Source: Bacillota bacterium
Lineage (GTDB): Bacteria > Bacillota > Clostridia > Lachnospirales > Lachnospiraceae
Length of the DNA stretch: 64,000 bases
Assembly: GCA_023421505.1 (NCBI GenBank)
Contig: JAEZTJ010000068.1
Coordinates: 65,004 to 129,003 of the forward strand
Reading direction: 5' to 3'
Position numbers and translations under genes: made by a program. Below, one piece after another: positions 1 through 8,622 of the stretch (positions are counted from its first letter, which is position 1; every line of letters begins with the position of its first letter). A model generated the notes under the pieces. The model was not told where the DNA came from. It worked only from the letters and a program-made list of their open reading frames with translations, and ran no database searches.

Positions 1-113
1 ACGAATAAAATAAGCAATTTAGTTCAAGCTTTCTCTTAGGTGGGAAGTTATACTCCTCTCATAAGCAATGCAGAATTAAAATTTAATCGCATTGAAAGAA
101 AAGAGGATAAATC

Positions 114-419
114 ATGAAAGTAAAAGCAGCATTTATATTTGTAGCACCACAGACCGATGCAAGCGTGCATCAAGCAGTCATCGAAACACCAACACTTGAC
201 CTAAGGATTGTCGGAGTGGAAAACTATGAGCAAGGTATTCAGGCAGCAAAAGCATTAGTAGAGGAAGGAATCGAAGCAATTGAGCTATGTGCAGGATTTG
301 GAAACGAGGGAACGGCACTGATCAGTAAAACGGTTAGCGGGAAGGCACAGGTCGGTGTTGTAAGGTTTGATGCACATCCGGGATTTGGATTTAAAAGCGG
401 TGATACTTTGTTTCAATAA
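114..419 (+). CDS. DUF6506 family protein
   Basis: A 101-residue protein I recognise as DUF6506 (function unknown) from its overall pattern: an N-terminal AAFIFVAP strand, the segment ELCAGFGNEG in the middle, and VGVVRFDAHPG near the C-terminus. It is soluble, with no signal peptide or membrane segment. AGAGGAT lies just upstream of the ATG and is a usable ribosome site. The gene stands alone, with 430 bases of non-coding DNA after it, and nothing nearby points to a role. The family assignment comes from memory of related sequences. Confidence 0.8.
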   Translation: MKVKAAFIFVAPQTDASVHQAVIETPTLDLRIVGVENYEQGIQAAKALVEEGIEAIELCAGFGNEGTALISKTVSGKAQVGVVRFDAHPGFGFKSGDTLFQ

Positions 420-849
420 GAGTGTAAGAATAAATCATAGCTTCCCATTATTGTACCGGTTATGATTTTAATGAAGCGAAGAAGGATGAATAGAACGAAT
501 ATATAATAAAGTCAGCTTGATATTAATCGTTAAATTAATTATATTCATTCGCTTTTTATTAGGGGATTGCAGCATCAGGTAATCCATAATTAATTTTAGG
601 TATATTTTGTCTTAAGTGTATTAAATCAAGAGCGTGTCACAAACCAATCTTTATCAGTTGGGATGCGGCACGTTCTTTTATTTTTTGGTTCATTTTTGAA
701 GTATCAGATAATTTAATATGCAAGATTTATTCAGATGACAGAGTGCATGCAGTAGTGCATCAATTTAATTTACCTCTGGATAGCAAAATACCTTTACAGC
801 TGTTATAATTTGGTAGTATTCTATGTTTTAGAGAGGAGGAGATGTTGTA
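420..849. other. Intergenic region with two terminator-like hairpins
   Basis: No convincing gene is present. Two imperfect stems are visible. The first pairs AGCGAA...ATGAATA (474-491) with TATTCATTCGCT (542-553) before TTTTTATT. The second pairs AAGAGCGTG (about 629-637) with CACGTTCTT (about 669-677) before a T-rich tract. A TATAAT box at 804-809 is a plausible -10 for the downstream MerR gene, but I see no good -35. Confidence 0.5.
474..560 (+). terminator. Possible terminator after the DUF6506 gene
   Basis: AGCGAA plus ATGAATA (interrupted by a bulge) is complementary to TATTCATTCGCT, followed by TTTTTATT. The loop is long and the stem is bulged, so this is a weak call. Confidence 0.35.
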
Positions 850-1656
850 TTGTTTAAAATAGGTGAATTTGCCTCACTCACAGGAATTAGTATTCATATG
901 CTGCGTAACTATGATAAAATAGGTCTACTCATCCCAGATTATGTTGATCGCGTTAATAACTATCGTTTTTACAGCGAAAATCAGATCATAACAGCTAACC
1001 AAATTCAAATACTGAAGGATTTGGGCTTTGGTTTAAAGGAAATCATGAATATAAATAAAAGCTCTGAAGATATACATCAATTATTAAAAAACAAGATTGA
1101 TGAAATGCACGAGGCTGCTAAACATATTGAGCAGCAAATTCAACGTATACGTCAGGCAGACAGAGACCTTGATCATTATAATGATTTGGTTTTTTCAGTA
1201 AAGATAACCTCTCTTGCTTCACGAAAGGTAGTAAGCTTACGAGAAAAAATAAGTAAATTTGAAGAAGAGGGCTTACTTTGGGTTAAGCTAGAGCAGGAAT
1301 GTTCTGCAAATAATATAAGAACTTTAGATAATGAATATTCGTATGCGATTACTCACAGTGTTGATCTTGAGAATAATATAATTGATACAGAAGTTATGAT
1401 AGCTGTTAGTGAAATTATACCAATAAAATCACAACTGAAACTTTATAAAATCCCGGTTACAGAAGCGGCGGTTATAACAGCCAAAGGAATTTACAGTAAA
1501 ATAAGTAATATAAGCTGCTACGTACATAATTATATCAAGCATATGGATTATGAGATAAGTGGAGCTCCGTTACGCAGGTATTTTTTATCACCGAGAAATG
1601 GTGGTGATCCGCAAGATTATATAACAGAATATATTTTTCCATTGAAAAAGATTTGA
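850..1656 (+). CDS. MerR family transcriptional regulator with GyrI-like effector domain
   Basis: A 268-residue one-component regulator. Residues 1-70 form a MerR winged helix (FKIGEFASLTGISIHMLRNYD, then the YRFYSENQ wing), 75-115 a coiled-coil dimerisation helix, and about 125-268 a BmrR/GyrI-type ligand-binding domain ending in ITEYIFPL. The start is TTG at 850, because AGGAGG lies about 8 bases upstream and the ATG at 842 is out of frame. The gene ends just before a promoter with the 19-bp spacer and dyad that MerR proteins untwist (1665-1695). It therefore most likely activates the BtrH-like gene at 1740 in response to an unknown small molecule. Confidence 0.9.
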   Translation: MFKIGEFASLTGISIHMLRNYDKIGLLIPDYVDRVNNYRFYSENQIITANQIQILKDLGFGLKEIMNINKSSEDIHQLLKNKIDEMHEAAKHIEQQIQRIRQADRDLDHYNDLVFSVKITSLASRKVVSLREKISKFEEEGLLWVKLEQECSANNIRTLDNEYSYAITHSVDLENNIIDTEVMIAVSEIIPIKSQLKLYKIPVTEAAVITAKGIYSKISNISCYVHNYIKHMDYEISGAPLRRYFLSPRNGGDPQDYITEYIFPLKKI

Positions 1657-1664
1657 AAAATCTC

Positions 1665-1695
1665 TTGACCCTCGTATCGTACGAGGGTTTATTCT
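1665..1695 (+). promoter_or_regulatory. MerR-type promoter and operator of the BtrH-like gene
   Basis: The -35 is TTGACC (1665-1670) and the -10 is TATTCT (1690-1695), separated by 19 bp rather than 17. A perfect 9+3+9 dyad, ACCCTCGTA-TCG-TACGAGGGT (1668-1688), fills the spacer. An over-long spacer centred on a dyad is the hallmark of MerR-activated promoters. The MerR gene ends 8 bases upstream. Seen directly; the regulator-target pairing is inferred. Confidence 0.85.
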
Positions 1696-1739
1696 ATTTT
1701 TACAAAATTAAGACAAACAAAAATGGAGGGAGATTTGTT

Positions 1740-2795
1740 ATGAAAAAGATAAATGAATTGAAGCATCATTTTGATGATTACGAATGTATGTGGAACGGAA
1801 TTGAAGATTTATACATGAACAAAACGGGAGAAACCTTGCCGAAGCTTTTTTTCTTTGCCTTATCAGGCATCGGTTCCTTTTGTTATTTGCGAACTGACAA
1901 AGCGGAGCTAAAAAGAATGGTAGCACTAGGAGATGGTAGGACAAAGAAGATGTATGAATTCTTAGCTCCAATTGTTGGTTTTGAGTATCAACATCATGAA
2001 TATAAGTACTTTGAACAAGCCTTAAAAAAAGCAAAATATGAGATTGATAACGGGTATCCGGTAGTTTTAGGCGCCCTGGATATGTACTATCTACCTTATT
2101 ACACAAAACTCTATCATAAGGAGCATATTCCCTTTCATTATGTGCTTATGGTTGGCTATAATGAGGAGGAGCAGAAAATCTACTTATATGATTGTGGACG
2201 TACCGATCTAATGTCACTTTCCTATGATGAATTACAGGACTGCATGAATTGCAGTTATCCAGGGTTAAGTAGAAAAAATACAATATGTACGGTAAGAATA
2301 AATGATTCAAAAAGCAAATATCAGATTGCAAAAGAAGCTATTGCAAAAAAAGGTGATTTATTTTTAAACCCACCCACTAATTTTTTAGGCTACAAGGGCT
2401 TTGAAAAATTCATCCGTGAGCTGCCAAAATGGAAAACAGAACTTAGCAAGGAGGATTATGACAAGATACTTACTAATATGGTAATGTTTTTCGGAACAGT
2501 ACCAACAATTCCTAATGCAATCAAAGGTATTTGTGAACCGGATGAGGTTGTGTTTAGGGGAGGGTTTGATAAAATAAGTCGTGTACTATCTTGTATGGGA
2601 ACTGAATATAAGAATGACTGCTTTAAAGAAGCTGCAAAGATTTTTGAGGAAGGCTCTATTGTTATCGAAAAAATATCCGAGGTAATAATTACTTATTTGT
2701 CTGGGAAAATTGATCATACCAACCTGCTTCCAGAGTTGTTTGCTGATGTCCTTCAAAAGATGAAGACGGGATATATGGTACTTCTTCAACGATAA
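1740..2795 (+). CDS. BtrH N-terminal domain-like protein
   Basis: A 351-residue protein resembling the BtrH N-terminal / DUF4872 group. This is a papain-like fold that includes BtrH, which transfers an acyl group from an ACP to an aminoglycoside during butirosin synthesis. Supporting features are DYECMWNGIEDLY near the start (Cys about residue 15), then HIPFHYVLMVGYNEEEQKIYLYDC about 50 residues past the FEYQHH segment; these suggest a Cys/His/Asp arrangement. The frame is open from 1653, but ATG 1740 is chosen because GGAGGGAG lies just upstream and the MerR-type promoter (TATTCT 1690-1695) precludes an earlier start. The substrate is unknown. Confidence 0.65.
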   Translation: MKKINELKHHFDDYECMWNGIEDLYMNKTGETLPKLFFFALSGIGSFCYLRTDKAELKRMVALGDGRTKKMYEFLAPIVGFEYQHHEYKYFEQALKKAKYEIDNGYPVVLGALDMYYLPYYTKLYHKEHIPFHYVLMVGYNEEEQKIYLYDCGRTDLMSLSYDELQDCMNCSYPGLSRKNTICTVRINDSKSKYQIAKEAIAKKGDLFLNPPTNFLGYKGFEKFIRELPKWKTELSKEDYDKILTNMVMFFGTVPTIPNAIKGICEPDEVVFRGGFDKISRVLSCMGTEYKNDCFKEAAKIFEEGSIVIEKISEVIITYLSGKIDHTNLLPELFADVLQKMKTGYMVLLQR

Positions 2796-2817
2796 AATAA
2801 AGGAGATATAAGACATC

Positions 2818-3405
2818 TTATTGCCTTAGTTCTTTATCAAAGCTTTCAAAACAGCTGGTATCAGGGAGTGTTCGGTAACTCAACTGAATGATTCGCTCCA
2901 TGGAAACACCATTTTGGTTAAAATACCATTTCTGATACATGGAAAGTAAGCCGGATATATAATACTCCATGAGCAAATTAATCTCAGCGTTGGTATAATG
3001 TTCCGTGCGGAAGAAGTACTTTATCCATATAGGTTTTAGGTTTTCTACAACCTTATGTGTAAATTCTGTATCTCCGTGAGGGCCGAACAGGACTGCGACA
3101 TACTGATCGAGACGTGCCAGAATTCCAAAGATTGCTTGAAGCGCTTGCGAAGCATTTAAGTTACTTGCTTGCTCCAAAAAGTGGACCACGAATTCGTTGA
3201 CCTCCTCCAAAAGCTGGTCTTCAAACTTATGCAGCATATCATAGACATCAATATAATACTGATAAAATGTACTGCGGTTGTACCCTGCTAAATTGCAGAT
3301 ATCTTTTACTGTTATTTTATCAATATTCTGCTTGGAATATAATATCCAAAATGCATCTTGTATGTTTTTCTTTGTCAGATCGGTTTGTTCTGGCCTTTTC
3401 CTCAT
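2818..3405 (-). CDS. TetR/AcrR family transcriptional regulator
   Basis: A 195-residue repressor-type protein. The N-terminal TetR helix-turn-helix spans about residues 10-55 (ITVKDICNLAGYNRSTFYQYY), and the rest is an all-helical ligand/dimer domain. It is divergent from an ABC transporter pair. The 200-bp gap between them holds back-to-back promoters and a 20-bp near-palindrome, so it most likely represses itself and the exporter. Its inducer is unknown. Confidence 0.9.
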   Translation of the reverse strand: MRKRPEQTDLTKKNIQDAFWILYSKQNIDKITVKDICNLAGYNRSTFYQYYIDVYDMLHKFEDQLLEEVNEFVVHFLEQASNLNASQALQAIFGILARLDQYVAVLFGPHGDTEFTHKVVENLKPIWIKYFFRTEHYTNAEINLLMEYYISGLLSMYQKWYFNQNGVSMERIIQLSYRTLPDTSCFESFDKELRQ

Positions 3406-3437
3406 GATGCTCTCCTATACCTACTTTTTATCTATTA

Positions 3438-3537
3438 ATTCTAACATAAGTATTACTACAAGACAACACGGTGTCGGATTAATCCAACACATTGCAGCTT
3501 TGTGTTGGTTGATAGCCTGCAGGTTATTTTTTATAAT
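3438..3537. promoter_or_regulatory. Divergent promoters and TetR operators between the TetR gene and the ABC exporter
   Basis: Plus strand: TTGATA (3509-3514), 17 bp, TATAAT (3532-3537), driving the exporter. Minus strand: TTGTCT (complement of 3461-3466), 17 bp, TAGAAT (complement of 3438-3443), driving the TetR gene. Between them lies the near-perfect palindrome GTGTCGGATTAATCCAACAC (3471-3490). A further inverted pair, CCAACAC (3484-3490) and GTGTTGG (3502-3508), abuts the plus-strand -35. Binding here could block both promoters. Confidence 0.8.
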
Positions 3538-3608
3538 ATAACCTATGTAATTGTGAAACGATATGGTTTCCCATTACTAATAAATATAACCTATCGGGAG
3601 ATGATACA

Positions 3609-4310
3609 ATGGCATTTATTTCATTTGAAAATGTATATAAAGAATATGGCACAAGTAACAGTCTAGTACGGGCGTTGAACGATGCAAATTTCTCTGTGGA
3701 GCAGGGAGAACTGACAGTAATACTCGGTTCCTCTGGTGCAGGGAAAACTACAGCACTCAATATTCTGGGTGGTATGGACACCGTTACAAAAGGCAGGGTG
3801 ATGTTTGATGGAAATGATATTACTCATTGGAACGAGGCACAGTTATGTCAATATCGCCGCACTGAAGTCGGATTTGTATTCCAGTTTTACAATCTGGTAC
3901 CTAATCTGACGGCACTGGAAAATGTGGAGCTGGCAGCACAGATTTGCACAGATAGTTTAGACGCTGCCGAAATTTTGCATAATGTAGGACTTGGTGATCG
4001 AATAACCAATTTCCCGGCTCAGCTTTCCGGCGGGGAACAACAGCGGGTTTCCATCGCAAGAGCGTTAGCTAAAAGGCCCAAGCTGCTGCTTTGCGATGAA
4101 CCCACAGGTGCACTGGACTATATGACAGGAAAACAGATTTTACATCTCTTACAGGATACCTGCCGCAGAGAAGGAATTACGGTTATTATTATCACTCATA
4201 ATAGTGCAATTGCACCTATGGCAGATAAAGTGATTCGGTTCAAGAGCGGCAAGATAGTGGAAATCAAGGTGAATCCCGAACCCGTGAATATTGAAGAGAT
4301 TGAGTGGTAA
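3609..4310 (+). CDS. ABC transporter ATP-binding protein (MacB/LolD type)
   Basis: A 233-residue nucleotide-binding subunit. Walker A is GSSGAGKTTALN (about residues 41-52), followed by the Q-loop QFYNLVP, signature LSGGEQQRVSIARAL, Walker B LLLCDEPTGALD and H-loop ITHNSA. This is the MacB/LolD/FtsE-like subfamily, which pairs with FtsX-type permeases that work by mechanotransmission. The permease follows almost directly. A divergent TetR regulator suggests an inducible export or stress-response system for a peptide or lipophilic compound. Confidence 0.95.
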   Translation: MAFISFENVYKEYGTSNSLVRALNDANFSVEQGELTVILGSSGAGKTTALNILGGMDTVTKGRVMFDGNDITHWNEAQLCQYRRTEVGFVFQFYNLVPNLTALENVELAAQICTDSLDAAEILHNVGLGDRITNFPAQLSGGEQQRVSIARALAKRPKLLLCDEPTGALDYMTGKQILHLLQDTCRREGITVIIITHNSAIAPMADKVIRFKSGKIVEIKVNPEPVNIEEIEW

Positions 4311-4314
4311 GGCT

Positions 4315-6789
4315 ATGAATAAAAGTGCTTTTTATAAAGATATTGGCAGAACCTTAAAAAATAACATGTCCAGATTCATTGCCATTACCGTCATGGCGGC
4401 TCTTGGTATTGGTGTGTTTTCCGGATTTGCAGTGGGGTGTCTGGATACGCTTGAAGCTGCGGACCATTTCTATGATAAACAAAACGCTTACGACATTAAA
4501 ATAGTATCCACGCTTGGGCTAACGCAGGAGGAACTTTCTGTCATAAGCAAAGTTAAGGGTGTGAATTCAGTATTTGGCAGCTGCAGCAGGGATGTGAAGG
4601 CTGAGCTAAGTAAAGGGAACTCGTTACTTACAAATCTAAACGCCCTAGACACAAACGGTATGAATATGCCTTATGTATTTGAAGGTGAACTTCCAACTCA
4701 AAGCGGGCAGATTGCTGTGAATTCCAAATTCATCGAGGATTCCGGCTTGAAGGTGGGAGATAGTATTACTCTGTCATCTGAAGTTCCGGAATTAGGGGTA
4801 AATAAATACGAAATCACGGCAGTTATTCTAAGCCCTCTGAATATATCCAACACGAAAAAAGGGATTGCATCTGTTTCCTTCACATCAAGTAGCAGTGATT
4901 ACATGATGTATGCAACAACGGACTGCATCAATAGTTCTATTTATAATGCGATTTATGTTACTTTGGAAGGCGCATCAAAGCTAGATTGCTATTCATCCGA
5001 ATACCAAAAACTAGTAGATAGTATGACCGCCACAATCGAATCTTCCATACAGGAAAATAGGCTACAAGCCAGATACGAGGAAGTGGTTAGTGATGCCAAG
5101 GCTAAGGATATAAACATCAGCATGGTGAAATGGTATGTCTGGGATAGAAGTGATAACGACAGTAGTGCCGGACTAAAAAAAGATGTAAGCTTTATTCAGG
5201 AGGTTACAAAGGCTTTTCCCATTATTTTCTTTCTGGTGGCGGTACTTATTAGCCTGACCACCATGACTCGTATGGTCGAGGAGGACCGTGGATTAATTGG
5301 CACGTATAAATCACTTGGTTATTCTAACTATCAGATTAGTATGAAATATGTCTTCTATGCATTGTTGGCGTGTGTCATTGGAGGAAGCTTGGGAAGTGTG
5401 ATTGGGTTTGTTGTACTTCCTATGGTAATTAGAATCATCATGAATAGCTTATATGTATTACCAACATTTCAACTATCCTTCAATATTGGTTATGGTCTAT
5501 CAGGCTTCCTATTGTTCTTACTAGGCATCGTAGGTGCAACTGCTATCTCTTGTGCTGAGATGCTGCACCAGCGTCCGGCGGAGTTGATGCGTCCAAAAGC
5601 ACCGAAAGCAGGAAGTCGGATTTTGCTGGAACGCTTGCCCTTCATTTGGAAGCGGCTGAATTTCTTAAATAAAGTGACCTGCCGTAATTTGTTCCGATAT
5701 AAAAAACGTGCGATCATGACCATTGTGGGCATTTTAGGCTGCTCCATGCTTATCGTGCTGGGTTTTGGAGTAAAGGACAGCGTAGGAGGGCTGATGTCTG
5801 ATCAGTTTGATAACGTAACTGTATATCATGCTATTGTAGTGACAGATAACCTGCCTACAGAGAAAATGAAAATATTAACTAATGAGTGGAAGGAGTCCAA
5901 AAAGGTAAAGGATGAACTGCAATTGCAGATTAATACTCTGACACTGCGAAGTAGTAGCGATAGCCTTGATATTACCGTGATGGTGATTCCGGACGGTGCA
6001 GATCTTGGACGTTATGTACATCTATATAACTCCAGAACTCATAAGGCAATGACCCTACCCCAAAAGGGCATTGTAGTCACGCAAAATGCAGCAAAAAAAC
6101 TGGCTTTAGAAGGTGGGGACATTGTTTCTATGCAAAATGAGGATAATATGGAGTATAATTTCCCGGTGGCTTTCGTAGCTGAAAACTATGCTGGCAATTA
6201 TGTGTATATCAGTGAAGGTTGTTATCAGGAAGCATTCGGCGACTATAAAGGAACCTCCTTTCTGTTGAATCTGACTAATAATACAGATGGGCAGAAATGG
6301 CTGGAGACTCTCAGTGAGGATGAGAGAATCTTAAGTGTCAGCAGTAGTCAAGCCGTGAGAGATGCTTTTAGTGATGTAAATAAGCTTATTAATATGGTGG
6401 TTTATCTCTTAATAGGTATGTCAGCAATACTGGCTTTGACAGTTCTGTTCACACTGTCTAATATTAATATCAGCGAACGAATACGGGAACTGGCCACCAT
6501 CAAGGTGCTTGGTTTCCAGAAAGAAGAAGTATATTCCTATGTAAACAGGGAGACCTTTATCCTTACTCTATTTGGTATCCTTTGCGGTCTGCCAGCAGGA
6601 TTTGGCATTACCTATGGCATTTTGATTAATGTCAGTATTGCAAATATCGCCTTTAAGGTGCGTGTTTCTCTGATCTCTTATCTCATTGCGGTGGTTATTA
6701 CACTGTTTTTTGCCTTATCGGTGAACAAAGTCACCAACAAGGCATTGCGAAGAATTAACATGGTGGAAGCTTTAAAGAGTGTAGAGTAA
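4315..6789 (+). CDS. FtsX-family ABC transporter permease
   Basis: An 824-residue membrane subunit with a duplicated FtsX layout. There is an N-terminal helix (about 15-42), a large extracytoplasmic domain, three helices (about 298-420), a second N-terminal-type helix (about 455-485), a second external domain, and three C-terminal helices (about 692-715, 745-770, 790-810) ending in ALRRINMVEALKSVE. ATG 4315 lies 4 bases after the ATPase stop. The frame opens at a TTG (4291) inside the ATPase gene, but that site lacks a ribosome site. The gene is cotranscribed with the ATPase; the substrate is unknown. Confidence 0.9.
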   Translation: MNKSAFYKDIGRTLKNNMSRFIAITVMAALGIGVFSGFAVGCLDTLEAADHFYDKQNAYDIKIVSTLGLTQEELSVISKVKGVNSVFGSCSRDVKAELSKGNSLLTNLNALDTNGMNMPYVFEGELPTQSGQIAVNSKFIEDSGLKVGDSITLSSEVPELGVNKYEITAVILSPLNISNTKKGIASVSFTSSSSDYMMYATTDCINSSIYNAIYVTLEGASKLDCYSSEYQKLVDSMTATIESSIQENRLQARYEEVVSDAKAKDINISMVKWYVWDRSDNDSSAGLKKDVSFIQEVTKAFPIIFFLVAVLISLTTMTRMVEEDRGLIGTYKSLGYSNYQISMKYVFYALLACVIGGSLGSVIGFVVLPMVIRIIMNSLYVLPTFQLSFNIGYGLSGFLLFLLGIVGATAISCAEMLHQRPAELMRPKAPKAGSRILLERLPFIWKRLNFLNKVTCRNLFRYKKRAIMTIVGILGCSMLIVLGFGVKDSVGGLMSDQFDNVTVYHAIVVTDNLPTEKMKILTNEWKESKKVKDELQLQINTLTLRSSSDSLDITVMVIPDGADLGRYVHLYNSRTHKAMTLPQKGIVVTQNAAKKLALEGGDIVSMQNEDNMEYNFPVAFVAENYAGNYVYISEGCYQEAFGDYKGTSFLLNLTNNTDGQKWLETLSEDERILSVSSSQAVRDAFSDVNKLINMVVYLLIGMSAILALTVLFTLSNINISERIRELATIKVLGFQKEEVYSYVNRETFILTLFGILCGLPAGFGITYGILINVSIANIAFKVRVSLISYLIAVVITLFFALSVNKVTNKALRRINMVEALKSVE

Positions 6790-7152
6790 AATAATGTGAT
6801 ACTATGTTTTTTGATTTAATGAGATACTTAGAGTCTTGATATTATTGGGTTTGATAGATGATGCAATCATAAACTAAATAGTTCGGCGTATATTTTTACT
6901 CCTCGATATGTGTATACAGAAACATATCGAGGTTTTTTGATAAGTATACTTTGACAAAACAGTTATTATGAGATATTCTTTTTAGTGGACAACGGCGTTC
7001 CTGTGTAGTGAAAAGTTTTTATGCTTTTTACTTTATTTGGACGCTTTTTTTATGCTCCTAAATAAATGGCAATCTTTTGCTACCCAAATTTAATATTTCT
7101 TGAATCATAGTTGATTTTCAAGGAATAAAATAAAATTTTACAAAGGAGTAAA
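6790..7152. other. Intergenic region upstream of the ammonium channel gene
   Basis: It holds a strong terminator (6901-6938), then AT-rich DNA with short T-tracts (7013-7052) and the AAGGAG ribosome site before ATG 7153. I see no gene or riboswitch and no convincing promoter. Confidence 0.5.
6901..6938 (+). terminator. Rho-independent terminator of the ABC exporter operon
   Basis: CCTCGATATGT (6901-6911) pairs with ACATATCGAGG (6922-6932), followed by TTTTTT. The stem is perfect over 11 bp. Confidence 0.9.
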
Positions 7153-8325
7153 ATGATGAAAAAAAAGGTTTTACTATTAGTAACAGCAATTCTCTGCTCT
7201 ATTTTTACACCAGTAAGTTCTTTAGTAAGCGCAGCAACTACCGGGGCTACTGTAGAAAGTCTTAGGCAAGTCCAGCAGTACAATTTTTCAATTAACATTT
7301 TAGCAATGTTACTAGTTGGTTTTGGATTTCTAATGGTATTTATCAAAAAGTATGGTTATTCTGCAACAACAGGAACTTACCTAGTGGTAGGTGTAGGTCT
7401 TCCACTCTATCTTTTCCTTCGTAACACCGGTGTTATCTCTTCTGAAACGATGAACCCACAAACGATTGAAGCATTTTTATATGCAGAGTTTGCAGTAGCA
7501 GCTGTACTTATTTCAATGGGTGCAGTGCTTGGTAGACTACGTACCTATCAATATGCATTCATTACTATTTTACAAATACCGCTTTATATGATAAACGAGT
7601 GGCTTGTACTGGATGGCGGTTTAGGCGTAACGAAAGGCTTTGTCGATTCTGCCGGTTCCATTGTAATCCATGCTTTCGGTGCATATTTCGGATTGGGATT
7701 AACAATTGCTCTTACAAAGAAGAATCAAAGAGACAAGGCGATCGAAAGTGATGAAACATCTGATCGATTTTCTATGTTGGGCTCAATGATTCTTTGGATT
7801 TTCTGGCCTAGCTTCTGTAGCGCCATAGTACCGGAGGCGGATTTTGAGAAAACTGTTGTAAATACAGTTTTAGCTCTATGTGGTGCAACGGTTATTACTT
7901 ATTTGTTAAGTACTGTATTTAGAAAAGGTAAACCATCTATTGCTGATATCGCAAATGCCAGTCTTGCCGGTGGAGTTGCAATTGGCGCAACCTGCAATTT
8001 GGTTAGTGCCCCTACTGCATTTTTAATAGGTATTTTTGCCGGAGGAATTTGTGTGATAGGCTATGTTATCATTCAGCCTTTACTAAAAAAATATCTAAAA
8101 ATAGTAGATACCTGTGGTGTACATAACTTACATGGTATGCCCGGTTTACTAGGTGGAATCATCGCTATATTTGTGGTTCCAGATGCTGCAAAAGCACAAA
8201 TCATCGGAATCCTCTTTACAGTAGGCCTTGCTCTGGTAGGAGGTATTGTTGCAGGTAGTATTATTAAAATAACTGGTTCAAAAGATAAAATTTACGAAGA
8301 TGCTGATGAATTTACTGAGGCATAA
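7153..8325 (+). CDS. Rh-type (Rhesus-like) ammonium/ammonia channel
   Basis: A 390-residue polytopic protein with an N-terminal signal-like segment (about 1-28, ending VSAA) and roughly 11 helices. It belongs to the Amt/Rh/MEP superfamily but carries Rh rather than Amt signatures: VGFGFLMVFIKKYGYSA, DSAGSIVIHAFGAYFGL (first pore His), LWIFWPSFCSAIV, SLAGGVAIGA and DTCGVHNLHGMPGLLGGI (second pore His). Rh proteins conduct NH3 and possibly CO2. No PII (glnK) gene adjoins, which also differs from usual bacterial amtB loci. AAGGAG precedes the start. The gene stands alone. Confidence 0.85.
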   Translation: MMKKKVLLLVTAILCSIFTPVSSLVSAATTGATVESLRQVQQYNFSINILAMLLVGFGFLMVFIKKYGYSATTGTYLVVGVGLPLYLFLRNTGVISSETMNPQTIEAFLYAEFAVAAVLISMGAVLGRLRTYQYAFITILQIPLYMINEWLVLDGGLGVTKGFVDSAGSIVIHAFGAYFGLGLTIALTKKNQRDKAIESDETSDRFSMLGSMILWIFWPSFCSAIVPEADFEKTVVNTVLALCGATVITYLLSTVFRKGKPSIADIANASLAGGVAIGATCNLVSAPTAFLIGIFAGGICVIGYVIIQPLLKKYLKIVDTCGVHNLHGMPGLLGGIIAIFVVPDAAKAQIIGILFTVGLALVGGIVAGSIIKITGSKDKIYEDADEFTEA

Positions 8326-8479
8326 ATAGCAATTGGATTACATACATGTTAAGACGTTAGTTTATCAGAATGTTTTTCGATGTATCATTCTATGCACGGT
8401 TGTTTACAGGACTCCAGGTAGTGGGATGCCCTTTTGAAGAGCCGGTTCCAGTTTACTAGCACTTTTAAGGTGTCTTCGT

Positions 8480-8610
8480 CCGCTTGAAGCAATCAGACCG
8501 CGCAAAAACTCCTCAAGGAATATAGGGGAAACCTACACAGTAGCTTCCCACTATATTCCTTTCGTCAGACAGTTTGCGCTCGTGCGATTCCGCACGTCTG
8601 ATTTTACCGC
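8480..8610. repeat. Large imperfect inverted repeat next to a transposase remnant
   Basis: AATCAGAC-GCGCAAA...GGAATATAGGGGAA is followed by TTCCCACTATATTCC and then GTTTGCGC...CACGTCTGATT. The two halves are complementary over most of their length, apart from loops. GC content looks higher than in flanking DNA. It may be the non-coding end of the decayed insertion sequence beside it or a separate structured repeat. The function is unknown. Confidence 0.5.
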
Positions 8611-8622
8611 TCCCTCAGACAT

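Noticed and set aside
1653..1739. Longer N-terminus of the BtrH-like protein
   Set aside because: The MerR-type promoter lies in this stretch, so it would be upstream of the transcript start.
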